A stretch of 64,000 bases of DNA, taken from positions 2,542,001 to 2,606,000 of the forward strand of contig NZ_CP054143.1 of NCBI RefSeq assembly GCF_013284055.1. Reading direction: 5' to 3'. This stretch comes from Deefgea piscis. GTDB lineage: Bacteria; Pseudomonadota; Gammaproteobacteria; Burkholderiales; Chitinibacteraceae. Positions 53,676 to 62,527 of the stretch are shown piece after piece (the first letter of the stretch is position 1; every line of letters starts with the position of its first letter). A program made the position numbers and the translations under genes. The notes under the pieces are model-generated. The model searched no databases. It had not been told where the DNA came from and was given only the letters and a program-made list of their open reading frames with translations.

Positions 53676-53910
53676 GAATTACTCCGCAGGGTTGATGAAT
53701 GATGCTTACTTTATTGTCGGCAATCCTAGGTGTTAGAGCAAGGTTTGCGAACGTAAAATACAAAAAATGCCGAAGTGGCACAATTAAGTCGCATTGCTGA
53801 GCAGAAGCCCTTAGCGATGCCCCTTAATACCGTTACAATATGGTCAATGATGGTCACATCTCAATGACAGAGCTGTGACAAACCTGCACCAATTACAATG
53901 AGTACACACT

Positions 53911-54486
53911 ATGAGCATTAAGTCGGATAAATGGATACGCAAAATGGCACAAGAACACGGCATGATTGAGCCGTTTGTTCCGGGTCAGGTCAAAGAAGTG
54001 AATGGTGAGCGTATTGTATCGTACGGCACTTCAAGCTATGGCTACGATATTCGCTGTGCGGATGAGTTTAAAGTGTTTACCAACATCAACTCAACAATTG
54101 TTGATCCAAAGAATTTTGATGAAGGCAGTTTTGTTGACGTGTCAGGCAAGGGATACTGCATTATTCCGCCAAACTCATTTGCGCTGGCGCGCACGGTTGA
54201 ATATTTCCGTATTCCACGCAATGCACTGACCATTTGCTTGGGTAAATCCACCTACGCACGTTGCGGCATTATTGTGAATGTGACGCCGTTTGAGCCGGAG
54301 TGGGAAGGCTATGTAACTTTAGAATTCTCTAATACCACGCCATTGCCTGCCAAGATTTACGCTAATGAAGGTGTGGCGCAAGTGTTGTTCTTTGAAGCGG
54401 ATGCCGATGATGTTTGCGAAACCAGCTATGGTGATCGCCAAGGAAAGTATCAAGGGCAGGTCGGTGTGACGTTGCCAAGAACTTAA
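53911..54486 (+). CDS. dcd: dCTP deaminase
   Basis: 191 residues. Deaminates dCTP to dUTP, the precursor of d[36 protein letters not shown] and the catalytic Glu in [12 protein letters not shown] are typical. Monocistronic, followed by a terminator with a UUCG loop. The 235-base gap upstream towards bcp contains both divergent promoters and no gene. Confidence 0.97.
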   Translation: MSIKSDKWIRKMAQEHGMIEPFVPGQVKEVNGERIVSYGTSSYGYDIRCADEFKVFTNINSTIVDPKNFDEGSFVDVSGKGYCIIPPNSFALARTVEYFRIPRNALTICLGKSTYARCGIIVNVTPFEPEWEGYVTLEFSNTTPLPAKIYANEGVAQVLFFEADADDVCETSYGDRQGKYQGQVGVTLPRT

Positions 54487-54508
54487 TTTGCGCTAAGTCG
54501 TCTTTAAG

Positions 54509-54537
54509 CAGGCCTCTTCGGAGGCCTGTTTGCTTTT
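54509..54537 (+). terminator. Rho-independent terminator after dcd
   Basis: CAGGCCTC-TTCG-GAGGCCTG with a stable UUCG tetraloop, then a T-rich tail. Confidence 0.88.
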
Positions 54538-54542
54538 GCCTG

Positions 54543-54584
54543 AAATATAATACATAATATTATTATATAAATTTATATTATAAA
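54543..54584 (+). promoter_or_regulatory. Almost pure A/T promoter segment before the AhpD-like gene
   Basis: About 42 bases with a single C. It contains the perfect 14-bp palindrome ATATAAATTTATAT (54565-54578). It lies 10-50 bases before the ATG and can serve as -10 region and operator. Confidence 0.5.
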
Positions 54585-54594
54585 GAGTGTAGAG

Positions 54595-54951
54595 ATGACA
54601 GAAAATTATCGTGATTTAGTGCAAAGCATCAGTGGAAAATTGCGCCAGTTTGCCAAAGAGATTCCCGAAACTCAGCAAGGCTTTATGCAGACCGCTAAGG
54701 CGACGCACACTGAAGGCGCTTTAAGTAAAAAACACAAAGAGTTAATGGCGATGAGTATTGCCATTGCGGCGCGTTGCCAAGGTTGCTTGGGTTTTCATGC
54801 CCAAGCTTGTGTCAAGCTTGGTGTGACGCGTGCTGAATTTATGGAAATGCTGCAAGTGGCGATTTATATGGGCGGTGGTCCTAGCGTGATGACGGGCGCC
54901 GAAGCTTTGATCGCTTTTGAAGAGTATGGCGGTGAAAAAGCCGCTGAATAA
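54595..54951 (+). CDS. AhpD-like carboxymuconolactone decarboxylase-family protein
   Basis: 118 residues, all helical. The redox motif CQGCLGFHA (CxxC with a following His) is that of AhpD-type alkylhydroperoxidases rather than of true decarboxylases. The start MTENYRDLVQSISGKLRQF is helical. A single-gene unit with an AT-rich promoter and a terminator. A peroxidase role is family-level inference. Confidence 0.88.
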   Translation: MTENYRDLVQSISGKLRQFAKEIPETQQGFMQTAKATHTEGALSKKHKELMAMSIAIAARCQGCLGFHAQACVKLGVTRAEFMEMLQVAIYMGGGPSVMTGAEALIAFEEYGGEKAAE

Positions 54952-54991
54952 GGCTTGCAGAGTAATACGCAGTAGGTTTTGATCGTTTTTA

Positions 54992-55036
54992 TAAAAAAAC
55001 ACGACCCATATTTGATGATGGTGTCGTGTTTTTTTT
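54992..55036. terminator. Bidirectional terminator between the AhpD-like gene and trmJ
   Basis: AAAAAAACACGAC and GTCGTGTTTTTTTT arms with a 17-base loop, between convergent genes. Confidence 0.85.
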
Positions 55037-55054
55037 GTTTGTAACTACCGGGGC

Positions 55055-55831
55055 TTAGTCTTTTTTCTCGGTTTTGAATTCACTCGCGGCGCGTAAAATG
55101 CCGCGCATAATGTCGAGTTCTTCGCGCTCCATTTGAGCTCGCACAAATAAACGACGTAAACGCGGCATTAACCGTTTTGGCGCATTGGGTTTCAAAAAGC
55201 CGATGGTTAATAACACTTCTTCGAAATGCTCAAAAAACAGCTCTACCGCCTGATGTGGGGCGCGTTCGCGATTTTCTTCTAGGTAGCGAATGTCGTCATA
55301 GCCTTCGTCAAAACAGGCAGTGCGCAATTCGTAGGCCAAGATTTGCACGGCCTGCGATAGATTCAAGCTGGAATAGTCTGGGTTAGTTGGAATGGTTACG
55401 CGGCGATTGCATTGCTCAAGTTCGGCAATGGTTAAGCCACTGGTTTCCGCGCCAAAGACCAATGCCACTGAAGCGCCAGTTCTGGCTGCCTGAACTAATT
55501 CAGGTGTGATTTGACGCGGGGTTTGTAGTGGTTGTGATAGCTCTCGACGGCGGGCGGTCATTGCCACTTGTAAAGTGGTGCCTTCTAGCGCTTCGGCCAT
55601 TGAAGAGACTACTTTGGCGTTGGCCAAAATGTCGCGGGCACTTGAGGCGAGGGCGTCGGCCACCTCAGAAGGGAACTCTTTGGGGTTAATCAAATAGAGT
55701 TGGGTTAAGCCCATGGTTTTCATGGCGCGAGCCGTTGAACCAATGTTTCCGGGGTGGCTGGTGTGCGATAAAACAACACGGATGTTGGATAAGCAAGCGG
55801 TTTCATTCATTTGATTTGATTCTTTATTCAT
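55055..55831 (-). CDS. trmJ: tRNA (cytidine/uridine-32-2'-O)-methyltransferase
   Basis: 258 residues from ATG 55831; ATG 55810 (start MNETACLSNIRVVLSHTS) is an equally good choice. SPOUT enzyme with motif 2 VFGAETSGL and motif 3 YSSLNLSQAVQILAYE, followed by a helical C-terminal extension. Divergent from suhB, the common arrangement in proteobacteria. Confidence 0.95.
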   Translation of the reverse strand: MNKESNQMNETACLSNIRVVLSHTSHPGNIGSTARAMKTMGLTQLYLINPKEFPSEVADALASSARDILANAKVVSSMAEALEGTTLQVAMTARRRELSQPLQTPRQITPELVQAARTGASVALVFGAETSGLTIAELEQCNRRVTIPTNPDYSSLNLSQAVQILAYELRTACFDEGYDDIRYLEENRERAPHQAVELFFEHFEEVLLTIGFLKPNAPKRLMPRLRRLFVRAQMEREELDIMRGILRAASEFKTEKKD

Positions 55832-55908
55832 AATCGGGTTTATACTTTCGCGTGAGACGGGTAGAATGCGTCCTTAATATATCTGATCTTTTTTAATAGT
55901 GAGAAGTC

Positions 55909-56691
55909 ATGCATCCAATGCTGAACACTGCGGTGCGCGCTGCGCGTCGCGCCGCCACCGTTATTCAACGTGCGTCGAATAATTTAGACTTAATTACCCC
56001 AGAAAAAAAAGGTCATAATGATTTTGTTTCTGAGGTTGATCGTGCAGCAGAACAAGCCATTATCGATACTATTTTAGAGGCGTACCCAAATCACGCGATT
56101 TTAGCAGAGGAGTCGGGTAGCCGCGGTAACTCTGAATACGTTTGGATTATCGATCCACTTGATGGTACTACAAATTTCTTGCATGGCTTCCCACAATACG
56201 CCATTTCTATCGCGCTTGAGCATAAAGGCGTGATCACACAAGCCGTTGTTTACGATCCAAACCGCAATGATTTGTTCACTGCGACCCGTGGTGTTGGTGC
56301 ATTCTTGAATGACCGCCGTATCCGTGTTTCAAAAGTGCGTGAATTGTCTGATGCATTGGTTGGGACTGGCTTTCCGTATACCAAGTTCAATAATTTAGAA
56401 AACTACCTGAATATTTTCCGCGATATGGCACAAAAAGCGGCTGGCGTACGTCGTCCGGGCGCTGCGGCCTTGGATTTGGCTTATGTGGCTTGTGGTCGTT
56501 TTGATGGCTTCTTTGAGTTTGACTTGAAGTTGGTTGATATTGCTGCAGGTACTTTGTTGGTGCAAGAGGCCGGTGGTTTGGTGACTGACCTCAATGGCGA
56601 AGAAAAATTCTTGGTTTCTGGTGATGTACTTTGCGGTACACCACGCGTATTTGGCCAAATGTTATCGTTGATTCGCGGTCATTTGAAGTAA
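55909..56691 (+). CDS. suhB: Inositol monophosphatase SuhB
   Basis: 260 residues. Mg-dependent phosphatase; in E. coli SuhB also acts with Nus factors in rRNA transcription antitermination. Metal-binding motifs: LAEESG (Glu), [17 protein letters not shown] and [20 protein letters not shown]. Its partner NusA is encoded 4.3 kb downstream in this window. Followed by a terminator. Confidence 0.96.
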   Translation: MHPMLNTAVRAARRAATVIQRASNNLDLITPEKKGHNDFVSEVDRAAEQAIIDTILEAYPNHAILAEESGSRGNSEYVWIIDPLDGTTNFLHGFPQYAISIALEHKGVITQAVVYDPNRNDLFTATRGVGAFLNDRRIRVSKVRELSDALVGTGFPYTKFNNLENYLNIFRDMAQKAAGVRRPGAAALDLAYVACGRFDGFFEFDLKLVDIAAGTLLVQEAGGLVTDLNGEEKFLVSGDVLCGTPRVFGQMLSLIRGHLK

Positions 56692-56748
56692 GCCTGACGC
56701 AGAAAAAGTTTTCCTGCCTTAAGGCTTGCTTTGTCAGCGCCAAATTTT

Positions 56749-56778
56749 AAACGGGTTCTCTATCGAGAACCCGTTTTG
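56749..56778 (+). terminator. Rho-independent terminator after suhB
   Basis: AAACGGGTTCTC-TATC-GAGAACCCGTTT, a 12-bp perfect stem followed by T's. Confidence 0.93.
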
Positions 56779-56879
56779 CTGTCTGGCGTTAGGCTGGCAC
56801 TTAACGAAACTATCAATGTCGATGCTAATTGATTTTTCGTAGATGCTGAATGGATTGAAGTTTGCGTTCAGGTGTGAAA

Positions 56880-57062
56880 ATGAAAAATGTCATCTTGTGG
56901 GGCGTGGTCTTGTTAGTGGGTTGTGGGCCTGCTCAGTCCGTGCCAAGCGAAAAAATTGCTGAGCCACAGCGTGAGGCTTTGCAGAAAACTCACGCAGTGG
57001 CCAGTATGGTTGAGCAGCAAGCAGGGGATCAACTCAATAAAATTGAGGCGGAAACCAAGTAG
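56880..57062 (+). CDS. Small putative lipoprotein
   Basis: 60 residues from ATG 56880, with AGGTG upstream. Signal and lipobox LVGC (Cys15), then a Gln/Glu/Ala-rich helical tail (EKIAEPQREALQKTHAVASMVEQQ), consistent with a coiled coil. No known family recognised. Located after the suhB terminator and convergent with the ArsC-like gene. Confidence 0.7.
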   Translation: MKNVILWGVVLLVGCGPAQSVPSEKIAEPQREALQKTHAVASMVEQQAGDQLNKIEAETK

Positions 57063-57069
57063 TTATACG

Positions 57070-57116
57070 GGTATATTGATCTATGCCATATTGATTATGG
57101 CTTTTAATCATATACC
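57070..57116. terminator. Nested hairpin between two convergent genes
   Basis: GCCATA-TTGAT-TATGGC (57085-57101) followed by TTTT, enclosed by GGTATAT (57070-57076) and ATATACC (57110-57116). A plausible terminator for the lipoprotein gene. Confidence 0.6.
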
Positions 57117-57117
57117 T

Positions 57118-57462
57118 TTATAAAAGTAGGGCGCTGTAGGTTTCAGGTTTAAAGCCAACGATGATTTTTCCGTTGTAATCGAGTACCGGCCGCTTGATGA
57201 CCGATGGATTGGCTAACATCAGGGTGGTGGCGCTGGCGGCATCCATGACGCTCGCTTTACAGGCTTCATCGAGTTTGCGCCAAGTGGTGCCTTGGCGATT
57301 GACTAATACTTCCCAGCCACAATCGGCAATCCAATCTTCAATGAGTGCGGGGCTTAAAACGTTTTTTTTAAAGTCGTACCATTCGTAGTCAAAGTTATTT
57401 TCAGTGAGCCAAACCCGCGCTTTTTTGACGGTGTCGCAGTTAGGAATTCCGTAGAGTTTCAT
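57118..57462 (-). CDS. ArsC/Spx-like reductase (YffB type)
   Basis: 114 residues from ATG 57462; ATG 57465 and 57474 are alternatives. Thioredoxin fold with a single Cys in GIPNCDTVKKARVWL, followed by QGTTWRKLDE and IKRPVLDYNGKIIVGF (conserved Arg-Pro). It is the YffB/ArsC-related group, probably glutathione-linked; arsenate reduction is unproven and no other ars gene is near. Confidence 0.87.
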   Translation of the reverse strand: MKLYGIPNCDTVKKARVWLTENNFDYEWYDFKKNVLSPALIEDWIADCGWEVLVNRQGTTWRKLDEACKASVMDAASATTLMLANPSVIKRPVLDYNGKIIVGFKPETYSALLL

Positions 57463-57474
57463 CATTTTTTCCAT

Positions 57475-57499
57475 AGAAAAAGGCCGCCGCAGCGACCTT
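57475..57499 (-). terminator. Terminator after pilU
   Basis: Minus strand AAGGTCGC-TGCG-GCGGCCTT with one wobble pair, then T's, ending beside the ribosome site of the ArsC-like gene. Confidence 0.75.
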
Positions 57500-57517
57500 G
57501 TTGTTGAGGTGTAGCGC

Positions 57518-58663
57518 TTAGTGTAGTGAAATATCAAAGCTCACATCCGGCTCGGCGGCTTGGTTACTCGTGGCTTTTTTGCTGGCTTCTTGTTCTTGTA
57601 CCGATTGTGCGTTATTCACCATCCATGAGAGATTGCTGGCCGAGTCGGCGTTGCGAAGCGCTTCGTCTAGCTCGATTTCGTTGTTGCGATACATGCGATA
57701 CAGCGATTGCTCAAAGGTTTGTGAACCTTCGGATAAGGATTGCTCCATCGCTTCTTTGATTTCAGAGAGTTCGCCGTTTTTAATGAGCTCGGCAATTCGA
57801 TTGGTGTTGAGCATGACTTCGACGGCGGGTTTGAGTTTGCCGCTGTCTTTGCAGCGCACCAAACGTTGCGAAACAATCGCTCGCAATGAGGTGGATAGGT
57901 CATACAGCAATGACTCACGTGCTTCTTGCGGATAGAAGTTAACAATCCGACTTAAAGAATGGTAACTATTGTTGGCGTGCAAGGTGGAGATGCATAAATG
58001 GCCGGCTTGAGCGTATTGCATGGCGTAAGTCATCGTCGCTTGGTCGCGAATTTCGCCAATCATCAATACATTGGGTGCTTCGCGCATGGCGTTGCGTAGT
58101 GCGTCATCATAGCTGTGCGTATCGGTGCCCACCTCGCGTTGATTAACGAGTGATTTTTTATGGCTATAGATAAATTCGATCGGGTCTTCCATGGTCAGGA
58201 TGTGCCCGCTGTGATGCTCGTTGCGGTATTCAAGCATGGCCGAAACGGTGGATGATTTGCCTGAGCCGGTGGCGCCAACCACTAAAATAATGCCGCGCTT
58301 TTCCATGATGAGTGATTTAAGCACTTCGGGCATAAATAGCTCTTCGAGCGTGTCGGCTTTGGGCTTGATAAAGCGTGCAACAAGGGCAACAGTGCCACGG
58401 CTTTTGAAAACATTAACCCGAAAATTGCCAATCCCTGCCACTGGATAGGCAAAATTCATTTCTAATTCACGCTCAAAAGTGGCGATGCGGGCTTCGCCCA
58501 TCAGTTGATAGGCGAGTTGCTTCACATGCTCTGCGCTGAGAATTTGATTGTTAACCGGGTGGCAAGTGCCTTGAATTTTAATCACAATTGCCGAATCGGC
58601 AGCTAAAAACAGATCGGATGCACTACGTTCAGCCATTAGCTTAAAAAACGGCAATAAATTCAT
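57518..58663 (-). CDS. pilU: Type IV pilus retraction ATPase PilU
   Basis: 381 residues. Secretion-type ATPase with Walker A VGATGSGKSSTVSAML, Asp box MEDPIEFIYSH, Walker B NVLMIGEIRDQATM and His box QAGHLCISTLHANNSYHSL. The C-terminal tail (about 30 residues, hydrophilic) and overall sequence are PilU-like rather than PilT-like. It lies 18 bases after fadD, so the two are probably cotranscribed. No pilT is adjacent in this window. Confidence 0.9.
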   Translation of the reverse strand: MNLLPFFKLMAERSASDLFLAADSAIVIKIQGTCHPVNNQILSAEHVKQLAYQLMGEARIATFERELEMNFAYPVAGIGNFRVNVFKSRGTVALVARFIKPKADTLEELFMPEVLKSLIMEKRGIILVVGATGSGKSSTVSAMLEYRNEHHSGHILTMEDPIEFIYSHKKSLVNQREVGTDTHSYDDALRNAMREAPNVLMIGEIRDQATMTYAMQYAQAGHLCISTLHANNSYHSLSRIVNFYPQEARESLLYDLSTSLRAIVSQRLVRCKDSGKLKPAVEVMLNTNRIAELIKNGELSEIKEAMEQSLSEGSQTFEQSLYRMYRNNEIELDEALRNADSASNLSWMVNNAQSVQEQEASKKATSNQAAEPDVSFDISLH

Positions 58664-58681
58664 CTTGAGATCCTTGGTTGA

Positions 58682-60340
58682 TTAATTACGCAATTCGCGA
58701 CGTAAAATTTTACCCACATTTGATTTAGGTAAGCTATCGCTAAATGCAATAATTCGCGGCACTTTGTAATTAGTCAGCTGTCCACGACAAAACTCAATGA
58801 TTTCTTCTGGCGTCAAATTGGGGTCTTTTTTGACAATCACCAGTTTGATGGCTTCGCCCGTTTTTTCGTCGGCTACACCGATGCAGGCCACTTCGAGTAC
58901 GCCAGGATGGTTGGCGACGACGTCTTCAATTTCGTTCGGGTAGACATTAAAGCCCGAAACTAAAATCATGTCTTTTTTACGGTCGACGATTTGGAAAAAA
59001 CCGCTCGGTTTCATGACGGCGATGTCGCCTGTCGCCAAAAAGCCATCGGCACCTAAAATATCGGCGGTGTCTTCAGGGCGTTGCCAGTAGCCTTTCATGA
59101 CTTGAGGGCCGCGAATATAGAGCTCGCCACGTTCGCCCACAGGTACTTCCGCGCCCGCATCATCACGAATGACAGCATCAGTCATTGGAATCGGTAGCCC
59201 AATCATGCCATTGAATTCCAAGGTGTTCATCGGGTTCATCATGGCGGCCGGTGAGGTTTCAGTGAGGCCGTAGGCCTCAACCAAAGGGACTTTGGTGGTT
59301 TTTTGCCATTTATCTGCTACGGCATGTTGTACCGCCATGCCGCCGCCGAGGGCGAGTTTCCAGTTGCCAAAGTTGAGCTTGGCAAATTCAGGGTTGTTGA
59401 GTAGCGCGTTAAATAAGGTATTGACACCCGTAATGCAGGTTACTGGGTATTTCCCTAGTGTTTTGATGAAGTCAGGAATGTCGCGCGGGTTGGTGATGAG
59501 TAAATTGGTGGCGCCAATTTTACTAAACACCATGCAATTGGCCGTCAGTGAGAAGATATGATAAAGCGGCAGTGCCGTAACGATCATTTCTTGCCCTTCG
59601 GTCACAACAGGGCTAATCCATGCGTGCGCTTGCTGCATGTTGGCAACGATGTTGCCGTGCGTGAGCATGGCGCCTTTAGCGACGCCAGTGGTGCCGCCGG
59701 TGTATTGTAAAAAGGCGATGTCATCATGAGTCAATGGAACGGACTGCAGGGTATTGCTCTGCCCTTGTTTTAAGACCTTATTGAACGTGGTATGCCCAGG
59801 TAGTGTATAGTTCGGCACCATTTTTTTCACGTAGCGGACCACGCTGTTGACGAGTAAGCCTTTGGGAAAACCTAATAAATCGCCGATTTCGGTGATGATG
59901 GTGGTTTTGATGGCCGTGTTGCTGATGATTTTTTCTAGCGTGTGGGCAAAATTGGCCAAAATTAAAATGGCTTCTGCGCCGGAATCATTGAGTTGGTGTT
60001 GTAATTCGCGCGGAGTGTAGAGCGGATTAACGTTCACGACGACGTAGCCCGCACGTAAAATGCCAAAAATTGCGACCGGATATTGCAGCAAATTAGGCAT
60101 CATGACGGCGATGCGAGTACCAAATGGTAGTTTTAATGTTTGTTGTAGATACGCTGCAAACTGAATTGAAAGTTGGTCTAATTCACCGTAGGTGATCGAT
60201 TTCCCCATGTTGATAAAGGCGGGTCGATCGCGGTATTTGAGCACACTTTGCTGCATTACTTCTGGAATTGACGCAAATTCATTCAGATTTACGTTGTGTG
60301 GAACACCTGCTTGATAGCTGGCTAGCCAAGGCTTTGTCAT
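58682..60340 (-). CDS. fadD: Long-chain fatty acid-CoA ligase
   Basis: 552 residues. Activates fatty acids to acyl-CoA at the inner face of the membrane. AMP-binding motif LQYTGGTTGVAKGAMLTH, EAYGLTETSPAAM, GERGELYIRGPQVMKGYW, and the C-terminal FQIVDRKKDMILVSGFNVYPNEIE lysine region. First gene of the fadD-pilU unit. Confidence 0.95.
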   Translation of the reverse strand: MTKPWLASYQAGVPHNVNLNEFASIPEVMQQSVLKYRDRPAFINMGKSITYGELDQLSIQFAAYLQQTLKLPFGTRIAVMMPNLLQYPVAIFGILRAGYVVVNVNPLYTPRELQHQLNDSGAEAILILANFAHTLEKIISNTAIKTTIITEIGDLLGFPKGLLVNSVVRYVKKMVPNYTLPGHTTFNKVLKQGQSNTLQSVPLTHDDIAFLQYTGGTTGVAKGAMLTHGNIVANMQQAHAWISPVVTEGQEMIVTALPLYHIFSLTANCMVFSKIGATNLLITNPRDIPDFIKTLGKYPVTCITGVNTLFNALLNNPEFAKLNFGNWKLALGGGMAVQHAVADKWQKTTKVPLVEAYGLTETSPAAMMNPMNTLEFNGMIGLPIPMTDAVIRDDAGAEVPVGERGELYIRGPQVMKGYWQRPEDTADILGADGFLATGDIAVMKPSGFFQIVDRKKDMILVSGFNVYPNEIEDVVANHPGVLEVACIGVADEKTGEAIKLVIVKKDPNLTPEEIIEFCRGQLTNYKVPRIIAFSDSLPKSNVGKILRRELRN

Positions 60341-60438
60341 TTATTTGTCTCCGTTATGGCCTTACTTTATGGGCAAAGGCACCGGTGAGACAAGTGCATC
60401 TTTGTGTGAGGAGTATTTCGCCAGCTTATCTTTTCTGT

Positions 60439-60537
60439 TAGAATCAGGAAAATCCCGTAAAAAACGACGGGAGTGCTTTCAAATGGGCGCGCAGGAATTG
60501 CAGCCCATTTTTTGTTTGTAGCTTTGAGAAGAAGAGT
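60439..60537 (+). promoter_or_regulatory. rimP leader with two hairpins
   Basis: TAGAAT (60439-60444) is a possible -10 box. Then TCCCGT...ACGGGA (60453-60471) and AAATGGGC...GCCCATTT (60481-60510) with T's after it form a hairpin and a terminator-like hairpin 30 bases before the ATG. This fits an attenuated leader for the rimP-nusA-infB operon; autoregulation by NusA is known for E. coli. Confidence 0.6.
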
Positions 60538-60972
60538 ATGGCGGCCAATCTGCAATCTGTGTTGGACAATACCTTGCCGGGTTTAGGGTACGAATTAGTC
60601 GATTTTGAAATGGGCGAAAAAGGTTTATTGCGCATTTTCATCGACAAAGACGGTGGCGTAACTATTGATGACTGCGTGGCAGTGAGTAATCACTTGTTGC
60701 GTTTATTTATGGTTGAAAACATCCCCCATGAGCGCCTCGAGGTGTCTTCACCGGGATTGGATCGCCTCATTAAAAAACCGGCGGATTTTGAGCGATTTGC
60801 CGGTGAGATGGTGAAGGTAAAACTACGGTTGCCCTTGCCTGATCGTCGCCGAAATCTCATCGGCAAGTTATTAGGTTTGGTGGATGATCAAGTTGTGATT
60901 GATGTGACGGGCGAAGTGTTGAAATTACCTTTGGCGTCGATTGATCGCGTTCGGATCGAACCGCAGTTTTAA
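60538..60972 (+). CDS. rimP: Ribosome maturation factor RimP
   Basis: 144 residues. Assists 30S subunit assembly. LEL-type N-terminal domain (PGLGYELVDFEMGEKGLLRIFIDKDGGVTIDDC), VSSPGLDRLIKKP, then an Sm-like C-terminal domain. First gene of the conserved rimP-nusA-infB operon; 64 bases before nusA. Confidence 0.97.
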   Translation: MAANLQSVLDNTLPGLGYELVDFEMGEKGLLRIFIDKDGGVTIDDCVAVSNHLLRLFMVENIPHERLEVSSPGLDRLIKKPADFERFAGEMVKVKLRLPLPDRRRNLIGKLLGLVDDQVVIDVTGEVLKLPLASIDRVRIEPQF

Positions 60973-61036
60973 ATTGCGCCACCCATTTGGCAAATACTGT
61001 TAATTTGGCTTTTGTTCTATGCCGGAGGACTAATTT

Positions 61037-62509
61037 ATGAATCGTGAAATTCTAGTGCTGGTCGAAGCACTTGCGCACGAAAAAAACGTGGAAAAAGAAG
61101 TTGTGTTTGGTGCGCTTGAGTTGGCGCTCGCTTCTGCAACCAAAAAACGTTACGAAGAAGAAGTTGAGATTCGCGTTTCAATTGACCGTCACACCGGTGC
61201 TTATCGTAGCTTTCGCGTATGGGACGTGGTTGAAGATAACGACCACGAAGAACCGTCGCGTCAAATCGCGATTACTGACGCCCCAGAATACAGTGCCGAT
61301 TTGTCGGTGGGTGATGTATGGGAAGTCGAGTTAGAGCCGATTGAGTTCGGTCGTATTGGCGCACAAGCGGCCAAGCAAGTGATTTTGCAAAAAATCCGTG
61401 ATGCTGAACGCGAACAAAATTTGAATGATTTCTTGCAACGTCGTGAACATATTGTTTCAGGTAGCATCAAGCGGATTGAGCGTGGCAATGCCATTCTTGA
61501 GCTCGGTAAGCTTGAAGCTATTTTGCCGCGCGATCAGATGATTCCAAAAGAAAACTTGCGTGTTGGTGATCGCGTTAAAGCGTTTTTATTACGTATTGAT
61601 CGCAATGGCCGTGGCCCGCAATTGGTCTTGTCGCGGATTGCGCCAGAATTTATGGCAAAATTGTTTGAACTTGAAGTGCCAGAAATTGAAAACAATTTGA
61701 TCGAGCTAAAAGGCGTGGCACGTGATCCAGGGATGCGCGCTAAAATTGCCGTTAAATCCAACGATCAACGTGTTGATCCACAAGGCACTTGTATCGGTGT
61801 GCGTGGTACACGGGTTAATGCGGTTAGTAATGAATTGGCCGGTGAACGTGTTGATATCGTTTTATGGTCGGCTGATGCTGCCCAGTTTGCGATTAATGCT
61901 TTGTCACCTGCAGAAGTGAGCTCAATTATTTTGGACGAAGACACCCACAGTATGGATGTCGTCGTTGATGAAGATAATTTGGCGATGGCCATTGGTCGTG
62001 GCGGCCAAAATGTGAAATTAGCGGCTGAGTTAACGGGTTGGAAACTCAACATCATGACCGTTGATGAAGCAGAGCAAAAACACGAAGAAGAATTCACTAA
62101 GATTCGCGCTTTGTTTATTCAGGCGCTGGATATTGATGAAGATGTAGCTGATGTCTTGGTACAAGAAGGCTTCAATACATTAGAAGAGGTGGCCTATGTG
62201 CCACTGAATGAAATGCTGGAAATCGAAGCGTTTGATGAAGAAACCGTAAACGAACTGCGCTCTCGTGCTCGTGATGCCTTGTTAACTCAAGCTATTGCGC
62301 GTGAAGAAAAGCTAGAGCATCAGTCCGAAGACCTGAAGACGCTGGAGGGTATGACCTCGGAATTAGCTACTGTATTGGCTGAGAACGATATACATACCCG
62401 TGACGATCTAGCAGATTTGGCGGTCGATGAATTAACCGAAATGACTGGTATCGACGCAGAAACCGCTAAACAACTGATCATGAAAGCGCGCGAACATTTG
62501 TTCGCCTAA
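61037..62509 (+). CDS. nusA: Transcription termination/antitermination factor NusA
   Basis: 490 residues. Binds RNA polymerase; affects pausing, termination and antitermination. N-terminal domain, S1 domain ([19 protein letters not shown]), two KH domains ([43 protein letters not shown]) and two acidic helix-hairpin repeats at the C terminus. Upstream of infB. Confidence 0.98.
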   Translation: MNREILVLVEALAHEKNVEKEVVFGALELALASATKKRYEEEVEIRVSIDRHTGAYRSFRVWDVVEDNDHEEPSRQIAITDAPEYSADLSVGDVWEVELEPIEFGRIGAQAAKQVILQKIRDAEREQNLNDFLQRREHIVSGSIKRIERGNAILELGKLEAILPRDQMIPKENLRVGDRVKAFLLRIDRNGRGPQLVLSRIAPEFMAKLFELEVPEIENNLIELKGVARDPGMRAKIAVKSNDQRVDPQGTCIGVRGTRVNAVSNELAGERVDIVLWSADAAQFAINALSPAEVSSIILDEDTHSMDVVVDEDNLAMAIGRGGQNVKLAAELTGWKLNIMTVDEAEQKHEEEFTKIRALFIQALDIDEDVADVLVQEGFNTLEEVAYVPLNEMLEIEAFDEETVNELRSRARDALLTQAIAREEKLEHQSEDLKTLEGMTSELATVLAENDIHTRDDLADLAVDELTEMTGIDAETAKQLIMKAREHLFA

Positions 62510-62527
62510 GGCGCGGGAGAGTAATCA

